DNA of 64,000 nucleotides from Thermus tenuipuniceus (GTDB lineage Bacteria > Deinococcota > Deinococci > Deinococcales > Thermaceae). The notes below the pieces were generated by a model. The model had not been told where the DNA came from. It searched no databases and worked only from the letters and a program-made list of their open reading frames with translations. The DNA lies in contig NZ_PRDA01000007.1 in NCBI RefSeq assembly GCF_002964845.1, forward strand, positions 1 to 64,000, given 5' to 3'. Position 1 is the stretch's first letter. Each line of letters opens with the position of its first letter. Positions 25,652 through 34,439 of this stretch are shown in pieces. Position numbers and translations under genes: made by a program.

Positions 25652-25676
25652 AGGTGCAAGTTTTGAGGTATCCTTT
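25652..25676 (-). repeat. right terminal inverted repeat of the IS remnant
   Basis: Reverse complement of the left end at 24 of 25 positions; the mismatch is at 25668. Confidence 0.8.
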
Positions 25677-25751
25677 CCCTTGTATGGCTACAGTATTCGT
25701 TTGCACAGCTTTTGGTTGGGTAAACGAATGCTTTCCAAGGCAGGAGGAGAG

Positions 25752-26015
25752 ATGTCGGACATATTGCGTGCGTTAAACAGGCATCTAAGGGAGGTTGCGC
25801 TAGCGGGTTGGTATATCTTGTTTCCTATCGCCTTCTTTAGGCTTGCTCACAGCGTTTTTACGCATTGGAGAGGTGGAACGTTTTCTGCAAACGACGCCTT
25901 TGTGGCCTTCGCTTTGGCCTTAATGGTTTGGCTAACCTATCGCTCTGTGGGCTTGTCCTATACGTGTGCCCTTGTGGCTGTGGCTTATATCGCATATTCT
26001 ATGGCCAGTAGCTGA
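25752..26015 (+). CDS. small membrane protein A (tandem paralogue)
   Basis: An 87-residue protein starting MSDILRALNRHLREVAL with two or three hydrophobic segments (GWYILFPIAFFRLAHSVF, and DAFVAFALALMVWLTYRS plus SYTCALVAVAYIAYSM). ATG 25752 follows AGGAGGAGAG; the longer TTG start at 25680 would begin almost inside the IS remnant. The C-terminal 40 residues align with the next ORF (DAFVAFALALMVWLTYRSVG against DIFVVVALFFGLWLAYRRLG). Codon use is AT-richer than in the core genes. No family is recognised; two small homologous membrane proteins in tandem recall holin-like or two-peptide systems, without further support. Confidence 0.6.
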   Translation: MSDILRALNRHLREVALAGWYILFPIAFFRLAHSVFTHWRGGTFSANDAFVAFALALMVWLTYRSVGLSYTCALVAVAYIAYSMASS

Positions 26016-26110
26016 CGGGCGCAGCTTGTGTAGGCAGGGGAAAAATACCAAACACATCGCGCTCGTTAGTAGACAAGCTTCGTAATCTAGACAATGTCAT
26101 CCTAGACGTT

Positions 26111-26320
26111 GTGTTCCACAGCTTTTTGGCGGCTTTGCATTTTAAGCTCTGGTTAGATGTCTTTTACAACTTTTGCAACGGCTGGTCTAGGTCCGGAGAT
26201 ATTTTTGTGGTAGTCGCTCTATTTTTTGGCCTTTGGTTGGCCTACAGGCGTCTTGGGCTAGCTTATGGCAGTGCTCTTCTTGGAGCCATGATGGCAGCCT
26301 ATTTTCAGTCCTCTAGATGA
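26111..26320 (+). CDS. small membrane protein B (tandem paralogue), start uncertain
   Basis: A paralogue of the preceding protein, at least 69 residues from GTG 26111 (FHSFLAALHFKLWLDVFYNF, then the conserved DIFVVVALFFGLWLAYRRLG). The same frame is open upstream to 26012 and encodes SLVDKLRNLDNVILDV, which aligns with the N terminus of protein A, so the true protein is probably longer. No ATG, GTG or TTG exists in that extension; an ATA at 26045 after AGGGG is the best-placed codon. Either a rare start is used or the start has been lost. The stop overlaps the convergent nnr gene by 8 bases. Confidence 0.5.
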   Translation: MFHSFLAALHFKLWLDVFYNFCNGWSRSGDIFVVVALFFGLWLAYRRLGLAYGSALLGAMMAAYFQSSR

Positions 26321-27758
26321 AGGTCAAGGCTCCTTCTTGGCCAGAGGTCAGGACTTTGCGTGCCTTGGGCAGGGCCTCGGCCACCTCCCGGGCTAGGAGG
26401 CCGACGCCTTTTTCCTCCGCCAGGAGGTCCCCCGCCAGGCCGTGGAGGTAAACCCCAAGCCGGGCGGCGTCAAAGGGGGAAAGGCCCGCCGCCAAAAGGG
26501 TAGCGATGGCCCCGGAAAGCACATCCCCCGTCCCCCCCGTGGCTAGGGCGGGGTTGCCCGTGGGGTTTACGGAGAGGCGGCCACCTTCCGCCACCACCGT
26601 GGGGTTTCCCTTGAGGACCACCACCTGCCCCGTGGCCTCCGCCAGGGCCTGGGCTGAGGCCAGGGGGTTCTGGGCGACCTCTTCGGGGCTCTTGCCCAAA
26701 AGCCTTCCTGCTTCCCCTGCGTGGGGGGTGAGGACAGCCCTCACCCCGGCCCGGCGGTAGGCCTCGAGGACCTCGGGGTGCAAGGCGTCCGCATCCAGCA
26801 CCGTGGGGAGCCGGGCTTCCAAGGCCTTCAGGGCCCAGTCCTGCCCCCAGGCCCCCCCGCCCATCCCCACTGCTAGGGCCTCCACCCGCATGGGGGGAAG
26901 GGCGGGGGCCTCCACGGGATGGAAGACGGCCTCCAGGGGCTCCAAGGGGGTGCCTTCCGGCACCACCAGGTGCACCAGCCCCGCCCCCATGCGGTAGGCT
27001 CCCAGGGCGGAAAGCACCGGGGCCCCGGCGTAGCGAAGCCCCTCCCCCCTAAACCCTCCCAAAACCCCTACCCGGCCCACGCTTCCCTTGTGGGCCGTGA
27101 GGGGCCGCTTGGGCAGGAGGGGCAGAAGCCCTTCCGGCGTGGCGATCTCGGGAAGATCCTCCCGTTCCAAGAGGACTTTGGGCAGGCCGATGTCCGCCAG
27201 GAAGAGTCTTCCGCAGGCTTCCCGGTGGAGGAGATGAGGTGTTTTGAAGGCGGCGAAGGCCACGGTGGCCATGGCCCGCACGTGGGGGGAGAAGGGCAGG
27301 CCCGAGGGCAGGTCCAGGGCCAGGATGGGAAGCCCGGAGGCGTTCATCCGTTCCACCAAACCCGCATGGAAACCCTCTAAGGGGCCTTTCAACCCGGTGC
27401 CGAAGAGGGCATCCACCAGCACTTCCTCCCGGTTCCAGATGGCTTCCTCGAGGGGGCGGATCTCCAGGCCGTGGGCCTCGAGGGCCTCCCGGGCTAGAAG
27501 GGCGTCCCCCTCCTGGCCTTCGGCAGCATAGACCCGCACCGCCACCCCTTCCAGGAGGAGGTGCCGGGCCAGGACCAGGCCGTCCCCGCCGTTGTTCCCC
27601 TTGCCCGCCAGAACTACGGCGGGACGGTGGCTGAAAAGCTCCCAGTAGACCCGTGCCGCCTTCATCCCCGCCCACTCCATGAGGAGGAGGCTGGGGTAGC
27701 CCATCTCCGCCGCCTTCTGGTCGGCTTCCCGCATGGCCTCAGGGGTGAAGAGCCTCAT
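26313..27758 (-). CDS. nnr: bifunctional NAD(P)H-hydrate epimerase and dehydratase
   Basis: A 481-residue repair enzyme that returns hydrated NADH and NADPH to use. The N-terminal epimerase domain (about 1-205) shows AGKGNNGGDGLVLARHL and DALFGTGLKG. The C-terminal ribokinase-like dehydratase domain (about 215-481) shows KGSVGRVGVLGG, TPHAGEAGRLLG and the ATP/ADP motif NPALATGGTGDVLSG. The start at ATG 27758 (RLFTPEAMREADQ) matches the family; the frame extends 19 codons upstream without support. It is divergent from the sirtuin. Confidence 0.92.
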   Translation of the reverse strand: MRLFTPEAMREADQKAAEMGYPSLLLMEWAGMKAARVYWELFSHRPAVVLAGKGNNGGDGLVLARHLLLEGVAVRVYAAEGQEGDALLAREALEAHGLEIRPLEEAIWNREEVLVDALFGTGLKGPLEGFHAGLVERMNASGLPILALDLPSGLPFSPHVRAMATVAFAAFKTPHLLHREACGRLFLADIGLPKVLLEREDLPEIATPEGLLPLLPKRPLTAHKGSVGRVGVLGGFRGEGLRYAGAPVLSALGAYRMGAGLVHLVVPEGTPLEPLEAVFHPVEAPALPPMRVEALAVGMGGGAWGQDWALKALEARLPTVLDADALHPEVLEAYRRAGVRAVLTPHAGEAGRLLGKSPEEVAQNPLASAQALAEATGQVVVLKGNPTVVAEGGRLSVNPTGNPALATGGTGDVLSGAIATLLAAGLSPFDAARLGVYLHGLAGDLLAEEKGVGLLAREVAEALPKARKVLTSGQEGALTFI

Positions 27759-27793
27759 GGCTTCCAGGATATCCCTGGGATTACCATGGCCGT

Positions 27794-28555
27794 ATGGAGG
27801 GTCTAGAGGAGGCAAGAGAGAGGCTCAAAGCCGCCCAGAGGGTAGCGGTCCTGACCGGGGCCGGCATCTCCAAGCCCTCGGGCATCCCCACCTTCCGGGA
27901 TGCGGAGGGGCTTTGGCGGGACTTCAACCCCCTGGACTACGCCACCCCTGAGGCCTACGCCAGGGACCCGCAAGGGGTCTGGGCCTGGTACGCCTGGCGC
28001 ATTGCCAAGGTGCTGGAGGCCCGGCCCAACCCGGCCCATCTGGCCCTGGTGCGCCTGGAAGAGGAGGTCCTCTCCCGGGGTGGGGCTTTCCTCCTGGTCA
28101 CCCAGAACGTGGACGGCCTCCACGCCCGGGCGGGGAGCCGGAACCTGGTGGAGCTCCACGGAAACATCCTGCGGGCCCGCTGTGAGGCGTGCGGGCATCG
28201 GTTCTTGCTTCCCGATCCTTTCACCCCTCCGCCCTTCTGTCCCCTTTGTGGGCATAGGGCCCGGCCTGACGTGGTCTGGTTCGGCGAACTCTTGCCCGAG
28301 GGCGCGTGGGAAAAGTCGGAAAAGGCCTTCGCTGAGGCGGATGTGGCCTTGGTGGTGGGCACCAGCGCCGAGGTGGAACCCGCGGCCTCCCTGGGGCGCA
28401 TTGCCTTCGCAGGGGGGGGCTATCTGATCGAGATCAACCCCGAACCCACCCCTCTTACCCCTTTGGCCCACCTCTCCTTGCGCATGGGGGCGGTGGAGGG
28501 CCTAGCCCTCTTCCCGCCGCCCGCGGAAGACCAGGCGGAAGGGCACTTCCCTTAG
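27794..28555 (+). CDS. cobB: NAD-dependent protein deacylase (sirtuin)
   Basis: A 253-residue class-III sirtuin. NAD motifs are TGAGISKPSGIPTFRD and TQNVDGLH, and the catalytic histidine is in LVELHGNILRA. The structural zinc is held by CEACG and CPLCG. The FGE loop is VVWFGELLPE. It removes acetyl or acyl groups from lysines, for example on acetyl-CoA synthetase. Its last 18 codons overlap the end of the convergent der gene by 54 bases, so the two messages are antisense at their 3' ends. Confidence 0.92.
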   Translation: MEGLEEARERLKAAQRVAVLTGAGISKPSGIPTFRDAEGLWRDFNPLDYATPEAYARDPQGVWAWYAWRIAKVLEARPNPAHLALVRLEEEVLSRGGAFLLVTQNVDGLHARAGSRNLVELHGNILRARCEACGHRFLLPDPFTPPPFCPLCGHRARPDVVWFGELLPEGAWEKSEKAFAEADVALVVGTSAEVEPAASLGRIAFAGGGYLIEINPEPTPLTPLAHLSLRMGAVEGLALFPPPAEDQAEGHFP

Positions 28556-29800
28556 GCCCAGGTCCTCGCCGATGCGGTTTTTGAGGTAGTTTTCGAAGGC
28601 CCGGGTCACGAACTCGGGGTGGTTCACAAAGAAGACGAAGGTGGGCGGAGCCACCTCGGGCTGGGTGGCGTAGAGGATCTTCAAGGGTTTGCCTTTGAAG
28701 TTGGGAAGCTGCACCCTTGCCGTCCACACGGCAAGCCAGCGGTTGAGTTCAGCGGTGGGGATGCGGGTGTGGTTGAGCTCGTAAAGCCGCACCGCCTCGC
28801 TGAAGAGCTTGTCCAGGTTTTGCCTGGTGATGGCCGAGGTGTACACCTTGGGCAGGTGCTCCAGGTGCGCAAGCTTTTCCTTGAGCTCCCGGCGCACCTT
28901 GGGAGCCTCCTCCTTCCTTACCAGGTCCCACTTGGTGATGACCAGGAGCACGGGCTTACCCATTTCCAGGGCATGGTTGGCCAGTTTAAGCTCCCGGTCC
29001 CCCACCTGGAAGGGGTCCACCACCAGGAGGACCACGTCCGCTTCCTCGATGGCCTTCAGACTCCGCCTTATGGCCAGTTCCTCCACCAGGGTTTCCGGGC
29101 GCTTGCGGATGCCCGCGGTGTCCACCAGGACGAAGTCCTGGCCGCGGAAGGAAAAGGCCACGTCGATGGCGTCCCGGGTGGTGCCGGGCTCCTCGGAGAC
29201 GATGACCCGTTCCTCCCCCAGGATGGCGTTCAGGAGGCTGCTCTTTCCGGCGTTGGGTCGGCCCACGATGGCGAGCCGGATGGCCGCCACCTCGGGCTCG
29301 GATTCAATGTGCCGCACGGGGAGCTTCTGCCAAATGGCCTCCAAGAGGTCCTCGAGGCCCCGGGCGTGCTCGCTGGAGGTGGGGATGGGGTCGCCAAAGC
29401 CCAGGGCGTAAAGGGGGCCCAGGTAGGGCTCGTGCTTGGGGTCGTCCACCTTGGTGGCCACCAGGATCACGGGCTTCCCCTTCTTCCGCAGGTGCTCCGC
29501 CACCTCATAGTCCGCCTGGGTGAGCTCGGCGCGGCCGTCCACGGCAAAGAGGATCACTTCGGCATCCTCCAACGCCTGGTCCACCTTCTCCTGTATCTTC
29601 TTTTCCCAGCGGTCCCCCGACCAAAGCCCCCCGGTGTCCACCAGGAGGAAGCGACCCTTCTCGCTTTCCACCACCCCCTCCTTGAGGTCGCGGGTAACCC
29701 CGGGCACATCGGCCACCACCGCGCTCCTTTTCCCCAGGAGGCGGTTGAAGAGGCTGGACTTGCCCACGTTGGGCCGGCCTACGATGACTACCTTATGCAT
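28502..29800 (-). CDS. der: ribosome-assembly GTPase Der (EngA)
   Basis: A 432-residue protein with two tandem GTPase domains. The first has GRPNVGKSS, DTGGLW and TKVD; the second (from about residue 170) has GRPNAGKSSLLN, DTAGIRKR and TKWD. The C-terminal KH-like domain ends with FRLVFRGRREEG. It acts in 50S subunit maturation. ATG 29800 is taken because family homology starts there (MHKVVIVGRPNVGKSS); the upstream frame extension is spurious. Confidence 0.95.
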   Translation of the reverse strand: MHKVVIVGRPNVGKSSLFNRLLGKRSAVVADVPGVTRDLKEGVVESEKGRFLLVDTGGLWSGDRWEKKIQEKVDQALEDAEVILFAVDGRAELTQADYEVAEHLRKKGKPVILVATKVDDPKHEPYLGPLYALGFGDPIPTSSEHARGLEDLLEAIWQKLPVRHIESEPEVAAIRLAIVGRPNAGKSSLLNAILGEERVIVSEEPGTTRDAIDVAFSFRGQDFVLVDTAGIRKRPETLVEELAIRRSLKAIEEADVVLLVVDPFQVGDRELKLANHALEMGKPVLLVITKWDLVRKEEAPKVRRELKEKLAHLEHLPKVYTSAITRQNLDKLFSEAVRLYELNHTRIPTAELNRWLAVWTARVQLPNFKGKPLKILYATQPEVAPPTFVFFVNHPEFVTRAFENYLKNRIGEDLGLREVPFRLVFRGRREEG

Positions 29801-29865
29801 CCTCACCCCAGCAAACTGGGGTGGGGAAGCCCCCACCCCGCCTTTAATCAGTGTAGCACAGGGGG

Positions 29866-29871
29866 TATACT
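29866..29871 (+). promoter_or_regulatory. -10 box of acyltransferase gene
   Basis: TATACT is 8 bases before ATG 29880, with a weak TTTAAT at the -35 distance; the message would be leaderless. Confidence 0.6.
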
Positions 29872-29879
29872 TTCGGGGT

Positions 29880-30452
29880 ATGCAGAAGCTTGCAGGCTTC
29901 CTCTTACGGTCTTTGGGGTGGCGGTACCACATGCCGCCGCCTCCCAGCCGGAAGTACGTCCTGATCGGTGCCCCCCACACCTCCAACTGGGACTTTCTGG
30001 TGGGCATCCTCGCCCTATGGGCCCTGAGGATTCGCGCCCGTTGGCTGGGGAAGAAGGAGCTTTTCCGCCCTCCCTTGGGCTGGTTTTTGCGGCTTCTTGG
30101 GGGCATTCCCGTGGACCGCTCCCGCCGGAACAACCTGGTGGACAGCATGGCGGAGGTTTTCCAGCGGGAGGAGGAGATGGCCATCCTCATCACCCCGGAG
30201 GGCACCCGGGGGAAGGCGCCTTACTGGCGGAGCGGCTTTTACTACATGGCCCTGAAGGCCGGGGTGCCCATTGCCCTCGGTTACGTGGACTTCCGGAAAA
30301 AAGAGGTGGGGATCGGGGGATACCTCTGGCCTACCGGAGACATCAAGCGGGATTTTGAGGTCATCCGGGCCTTTTACCAGGACAAGGTGGGTTTGAGGCC
30401 CGGGAAACAAGGGCCTATCCGCATCCGCGAGGAAGTGGAGGAGGTGGCCTAG
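29880..30452 (+). CDS. PlsC-like acyltransferase
   Basis: A 190-residue glycerolipid or ornithine-lipid type acyltransferase. The catalytic HX4D motif is HTSNWD (about residues 33-38) and the second signature is PEGTRGKAPYWRSGFYYMA. There is no long membrane span but amphipathic N-terminal residues (QKLAGFLLRSLGWRYHM). The acceptor cannot be predicted; family members acylate lysophosphatidic acid or related lipids. The start is leaderless-like. Confidence 0.82.
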   Translation: MQKLAGFLLRSLGWRYHMPPPPSRKYVLIGAPHTSNWDFLVGILALWALRIRARWLGKKELFRPPLGWFLRLLGGIPVDRSRRNNLVDSMAEVFQREEEMAILITPEGTRGKAPYWRSGFYYMALKAGVPIALGYVDFRKKEVGIGGYLWPTGDIKRDFEVIRAFYQDKVGLRPGKQGPIRIREEVEEVA

Positions 30453-30495
30453 GCAGAAGCTAGCCTCTGGCCCACCTTCTTGATAAACTTGCTTT

Positions 30496-30861
30496 ATGGA
30501 ACAACCCACCCCTTTGACGGATGCGGACCGGACCTGGGCGGCGGTGGCCCACCTGGCTCCCCTGGTGGGGTACTTCATCCTTATAGGTCAGATCCTTCTG
30601 CCCTTGGCCATCCTGCTTTGGGGTCCGAAAAGCGCTTTTGTCCAGGCTCACGCCAAGGAGTCCCTAAACGGCCAGATCAGCTACACCCTCTACGGCTTGG
30701 CCCTCCTTCTTCTGGCGGTGACTGTGGTAGGGTTGGTGGTGGCGGTTCCCCTGGCCTTTGCCCTGGTGATCCTGGTCCTTTGGAACATGGTCCAGGGAGC
30801 CTTGGCAGCCGGCAGGGGAGGAACCTACAACTACGCCCTTATCCTGCGCTTGGTTCCCTGA
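30496..30861 (+). CDS. DUF4870 membrane protein
   Basis: A 121-residue protein with three or four membrane segments and the DUF4870 pattern: WAAVAHLAPLVGYF, the GPKSAFVQAHAKESLNGQIS block, and LALVILVLWNMVQGALAAGRG. Function is unknown for the family. The ATG lies 6 bases after TAAACT, so the message is probably leaderless. Its end overlaps acpS on the opposite strand by 23 bases. Confidence 0.85.
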   Translation: MEQPTPLTDADRTWAAVAHLAPLVGYFILIGQILLPLAILLWGPKSAFVQAHAKESLNGQISYTLYGLALLLLAVTVVGLVVAVPLAFALVILVLWNMVQGALAAGRGGTYNYALILRLVP

Positions 30862-31216
30862 ACTCCAGCACCACCACCGCCAGGGCGTGGCCCTTCTCGT
30901 GGCTTAGGGAGAGGTGGGCCATGAGGCCTTCCGCCTCGAGGCGGGCCCTTACCTTTGGGGCAAAGCGCAACACCGGTTTCCTCCCCTCCATCCCCACCCA
31001 GACCTCCTTCCAGGAGAGGCTTTCGGGCCAGCATTTCTGGAAGGCTTCCTTGGCGGCGATCCGGGCGGCAAGGCTGGGGACGGGGTCCTGGTGGCGAAGG
31101 GCATAGGTTAACTCCTCCTCGGTGAAAAGCCTTTTTAGGGCTTTTCCCCCGTGCTTTTTGAGGAGCCTTCGCACCCGGTCGATTTCCACCAAATCGGTAC
31201 CGATGGCTTGAATCAT
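30839..31216 (-). CDS. acpS: holo-[acyl-carrier-protein] synthase
   Basis: A 125-residue phosphopantetheinyl transferase that activates acyl carrier protein. Signature elements are GTDLVEIDRVRRLL at the start (magnesium-binding aspartate) and RIAAKEAFQKCW (catalytic glutamate/lysine motif), with HLSLSHEKGHALAVVV near the end. ATG 31216 overlaps the TGA of a 42-codon upstream ORF (ATGA) and has no ribosome site of its own, so translation is probably coupled. Confidence 0.92.
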   Translation of the reverse strand: MIQAIGTDLVEIDRVRRLLKKHGGKALKRLFTEEELTYALRHQDPVPSLAARIAAKEAFQKCWPESLSWKEVWVGMEGRKPVLRFAPKVRARLEAEGLMAHLSLSHEKGHALAVVVLEFREPSAG

Positions 31217-31341
31217 GGGAGGTGAGGTTCCTGATGGTCCCCCGTCATGGCCAAGAGCTGGCCTTCCCGGTACCTTGGGCACTTCTTTCCCTTGAGGGCC
31301 AGGTAGGCCCTGGGGGCAAGCCTTTCCGCCACAGGATCCAT
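31213..31341 (-). CDS. 42-residue small protein coupled to acpS
   Basis: A small ORF absent from length-filtered gene sets. It begins MDPVAERLAPRAYLALKGKK and ends HQEPHLP. The ATG at 31341 lies 6 bases downstream of TAAAAT (31353-31348), a leaderless arrangement seen for many genes here, and its stop overlaps the acpS start by ATGA. The middle (KCPRYREGQLLAMTGDHQ) has one cysteine and no membrane segment. I do not recognise a family. It could be a coupling leader or a real small protein. Confidence 0.6.
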   Translation of the reverse strand: MDPVAERLAPRAYLALKGKKCPRYREGQLLAMTGDHQEPHLP

Positions 31342-31363
31342 GGGGCCATTTTAGCCCGGCTCC

Positions 31364-32766
<1,403 letters not shown>

Positions 32767-32771
32767 GCCTC

Positions 32772-33167
32772 TCACCATACGATGGCAGCACCCAGGCTCT
32801 TCAGGGCTTCGTCATGGGATACAAGGAGTGCCCTTTCCAAGAGGCTTTGGGCTACCAACATGCGGTCAAAGGGGTCCCGGTGGTTTCCGGGTAGGGAATG
32901 GGCTAGGAGGGCGTGAGGGCCCCTTATGGGGAGCTCCTGGGCTTTCAGGGGTTCCAGCCAACCGGGATAGGCAGATAGCACGGCCTCGCCCTGGGGAAAC
33001 CGGCCTAGCCGGGATTTGATGGCTATTTCCCATAGGGAAGCCGCGCTTACCAGGCGGGTGTTCTGCGGGTCTTCCAGCAGGCTCCTGGCGTGAGGGGAAA
33101 GGTGCTCTGGTTCCACTAAAGCGTAGAGGAGGGTGTGGGTGTCCAGGAGGAGCCTCAACCTTCCCAT
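32772..33167 (-). CDS. vapC: PIN-domain toxin of VapC type
   Basis: A 131-residue PIN ribonuclease. Acidic residues that bind magnesium are in RLLLDTHTLLYAL, SAASLWEIAIK and NHRDPFDRMLVAQ, the order of the VapC family. ATG 33167 gives the standard family start; it overlaps the antitoxin gene by 13 bases, typical of toxin-antitoxin pairs. It ends 5 bases from the convergent rsmF stop. Confidence 0.87.
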   Translation of the reverse strand: MGRLRLLLDTHTLLYALVEPEHLSPHARSLLEDPQNTRLVSAASLWEIAIKSRLGRFPQGEAVLSAYPGWLEPLKAQELPIRGPHALLAHSLPGNHRDPFDRMLVAQSLLERALLVSHDEALKSLGAAIVW

Positions 33168-33400
33168 GCCCTTAGCTCCTCCTCCGGTAAGGGGGCGTGG
33201 AAGGCTTCCCAATCCACAGGGCCCAGATGCCGTAAGGTGCCTAGTCGTACCCCTTCCTCCCAGGGGCTCAGGCGGGCCAAGGGGCGGCCGTAACGGGTGA
33301 TGACGATCTCCTCCCCCCGGCGTGCCGCCTCGAGGAGTTCGGAGAGCTTGGCCTTAGCCTCATGTACACTTACCCTTAGACTAACACTTCTGCTGGTCAA
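33155..33400 (-). CDS. vapB: Phd/YefM-type antitoxin
   Basis: An 81-residue protein with the Phd/YefM DNA-binding domain (VSVHEAKAKLSELLEAARRG, then EEIVITRYGRPLARL) and a short acidic toxin-binding tail (PLPEEELRAWEG). The start is uncertain: TTG at 33400 or 33409, both inside the 3' end of aroB, with GAGGGG upstream. No separate promoter is visible, so it may be read from the aro transcript, although the pair would normally autoregulate. Confidence 0.82.
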   Translation of the reverse strand: MTSRSVSLRVSVHEAKAKLSELLEAARRGEEIVITRYGRPLARLSPWEEGVRLGTLRHLGPVDWEAFHAPLPEEELRAWEG

Positions 33401-34439
33401 AAGAAGCAAGCCCCTCGAGGACCTCCCGCCAAAGGCCGAAGGTCTCCCTTAGGGTTGCTTCCGGAAGGGGCTTCACCGTGAGGTTCCCCAGGCCCAGGGG
33501 CACCACCCAGTGGAGGCTTTGGGAGAGCTTCTTTTTGTCCCTTTGCAGGTAGGGAAGGAGGTCCTCCCAGGAAACCCGGGGGAGGGGAGGGGGAGAAAGC
33601 CACCTCAGGAGGCGGAGGACCAGGGGGGTGAGGTCCTCGCCCCCCAGGAGCCTGCCCAAAAGGGCGGCGTAGAGGAGGCCATAGGCCACCGCCGCCCCGT
33701 GGGGCAGGGCGTGGTGGGTGTAGGCCTCCAGGGCGTGCCCCAGGGTGTGGCCCAGGTTTAATAGCCTCCTTTCCCCCTTTTCCGTGGGGTCCTGCTCGGT
33801 GATCCTCACCTTCACCGCCACCGCCTGGGCCAGGTAGGCCTCGAGGCGGGGGCTTTCCGGGGTGAGGTCCTCCACCTCTAAAAGCCCTTCCTCTCCGGAG
33901 ATGATCCCGTGCTTGAAGGCCTCCACCAGGCCCTCCTTGAAGGTGAAGGGGGGAAGGGTCTTGAGGGCTCTGAGCTCCGCATAGACCCCTTGGGGGAAGT
34001 GAAAGCTTCCCACCAGGTTCTTCCCCTGGGGGAGGTTGAGGCCGGTTTTGCCCCCCACGCTGGCGTCCACCACGCTCAGCGTGGTGGTGGGGAAGGAGAG
34101 GTAGGGGATTCCCCGGAGGTAGGTGGCGGCCACAAACCCCCCCAGGTCAGTGAGGGTCCCTCCCCCCACCACCAGCAAGGTGGTGTTCCGGGGTAGGCCC
34201 TTCTCCGCCAGGAAGGAGAGGACCTGGCCATAGACCTCTAAGGTCTTCACCCCTTCCCCCCCATCCAGTCCCAGGCGATGAGGCGTTCTTAGGGCCTTCG
34301 CCACCTCCAGGGCGAAGCCCTCCACCTTACGGTCGTAGAGGAGAGCCGTGGGGCCTTCTGGTACCGCTACCTGGGCGAGTACCCCCTCGCCGATCACGAT
34401 GGGGTAGGAAGAGGGGCTACGGACGTTTAGCCTCTGCAT
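33381..34439 (-). CDS. aroB: 3-dehydroquinate synthase
   Basis: A 352-residue NAD-dependent enzyme for the second step of the shikimate pathway. Visible motifs are GGGTLTDLGGFVAATYLRG (NAD), VDASVGGKTGLNLPQGKNL, and the zinc ligands in KEGLVEAFKHG and NLGHTLGHALE. It overlaps aroK by 23 bases and the antitoxin by about 20. Confidence 0.94.
   Translation of the reverse strand: MQRLNVRSPSSYPIVIGEGVLAQVAVPEGPTALLYDRKVEGFALEVAKALRTPHRLGLDGGEGVKTLEVYGQVLSFLAEKGLPRNTTLLVVGGGTLTDLGGFVAATYLRGIPYLSFPTTTLSVVDASVGGKTGLNLPQGKNLVGSFHFPQGVYAELRALKTLPPFTFKEGLVEAFKHGIISGEEGLLEVEDLTPESPRLEAYLAQAVAVKVRITEQDPTEKGERRLLNLGHTLGHALEAYTHHALPHGAAVAYGLLYAALLGRLLGGEDLTPLVLRLLRWLSPPPLPRVSWEDLLPYLQRDKKKLSQSLHWVVPLGLGNLTVKPLPEATLRETFGLWREVLEGLASFDQQKC

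Larger units (their letters stand above)
25055..25676 (-). mobile_element. insertion-sequence remnant, 622 bp
   Basis: The stretch is bounded by 25-bp inverted repeats with one mismatch (25055-25079 and 25652-25676; inner core CTCAAAACTTGCACCT). Inside, on the minus strand, transposase-like segments appear in different frames: GHGKARPQHSKTKSPSTLSR at about 25550-25490, then a frame shift to LVVLYLVLGDLRIPWAYRVW near 25385-25325, and further broken pieces. This looks like a DDE transposase with frameshifts and deletions, too short to be active. I see no clear target-site duplication. A copy with intact ends could still be mobilised in trans. Confidence 0.7.
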
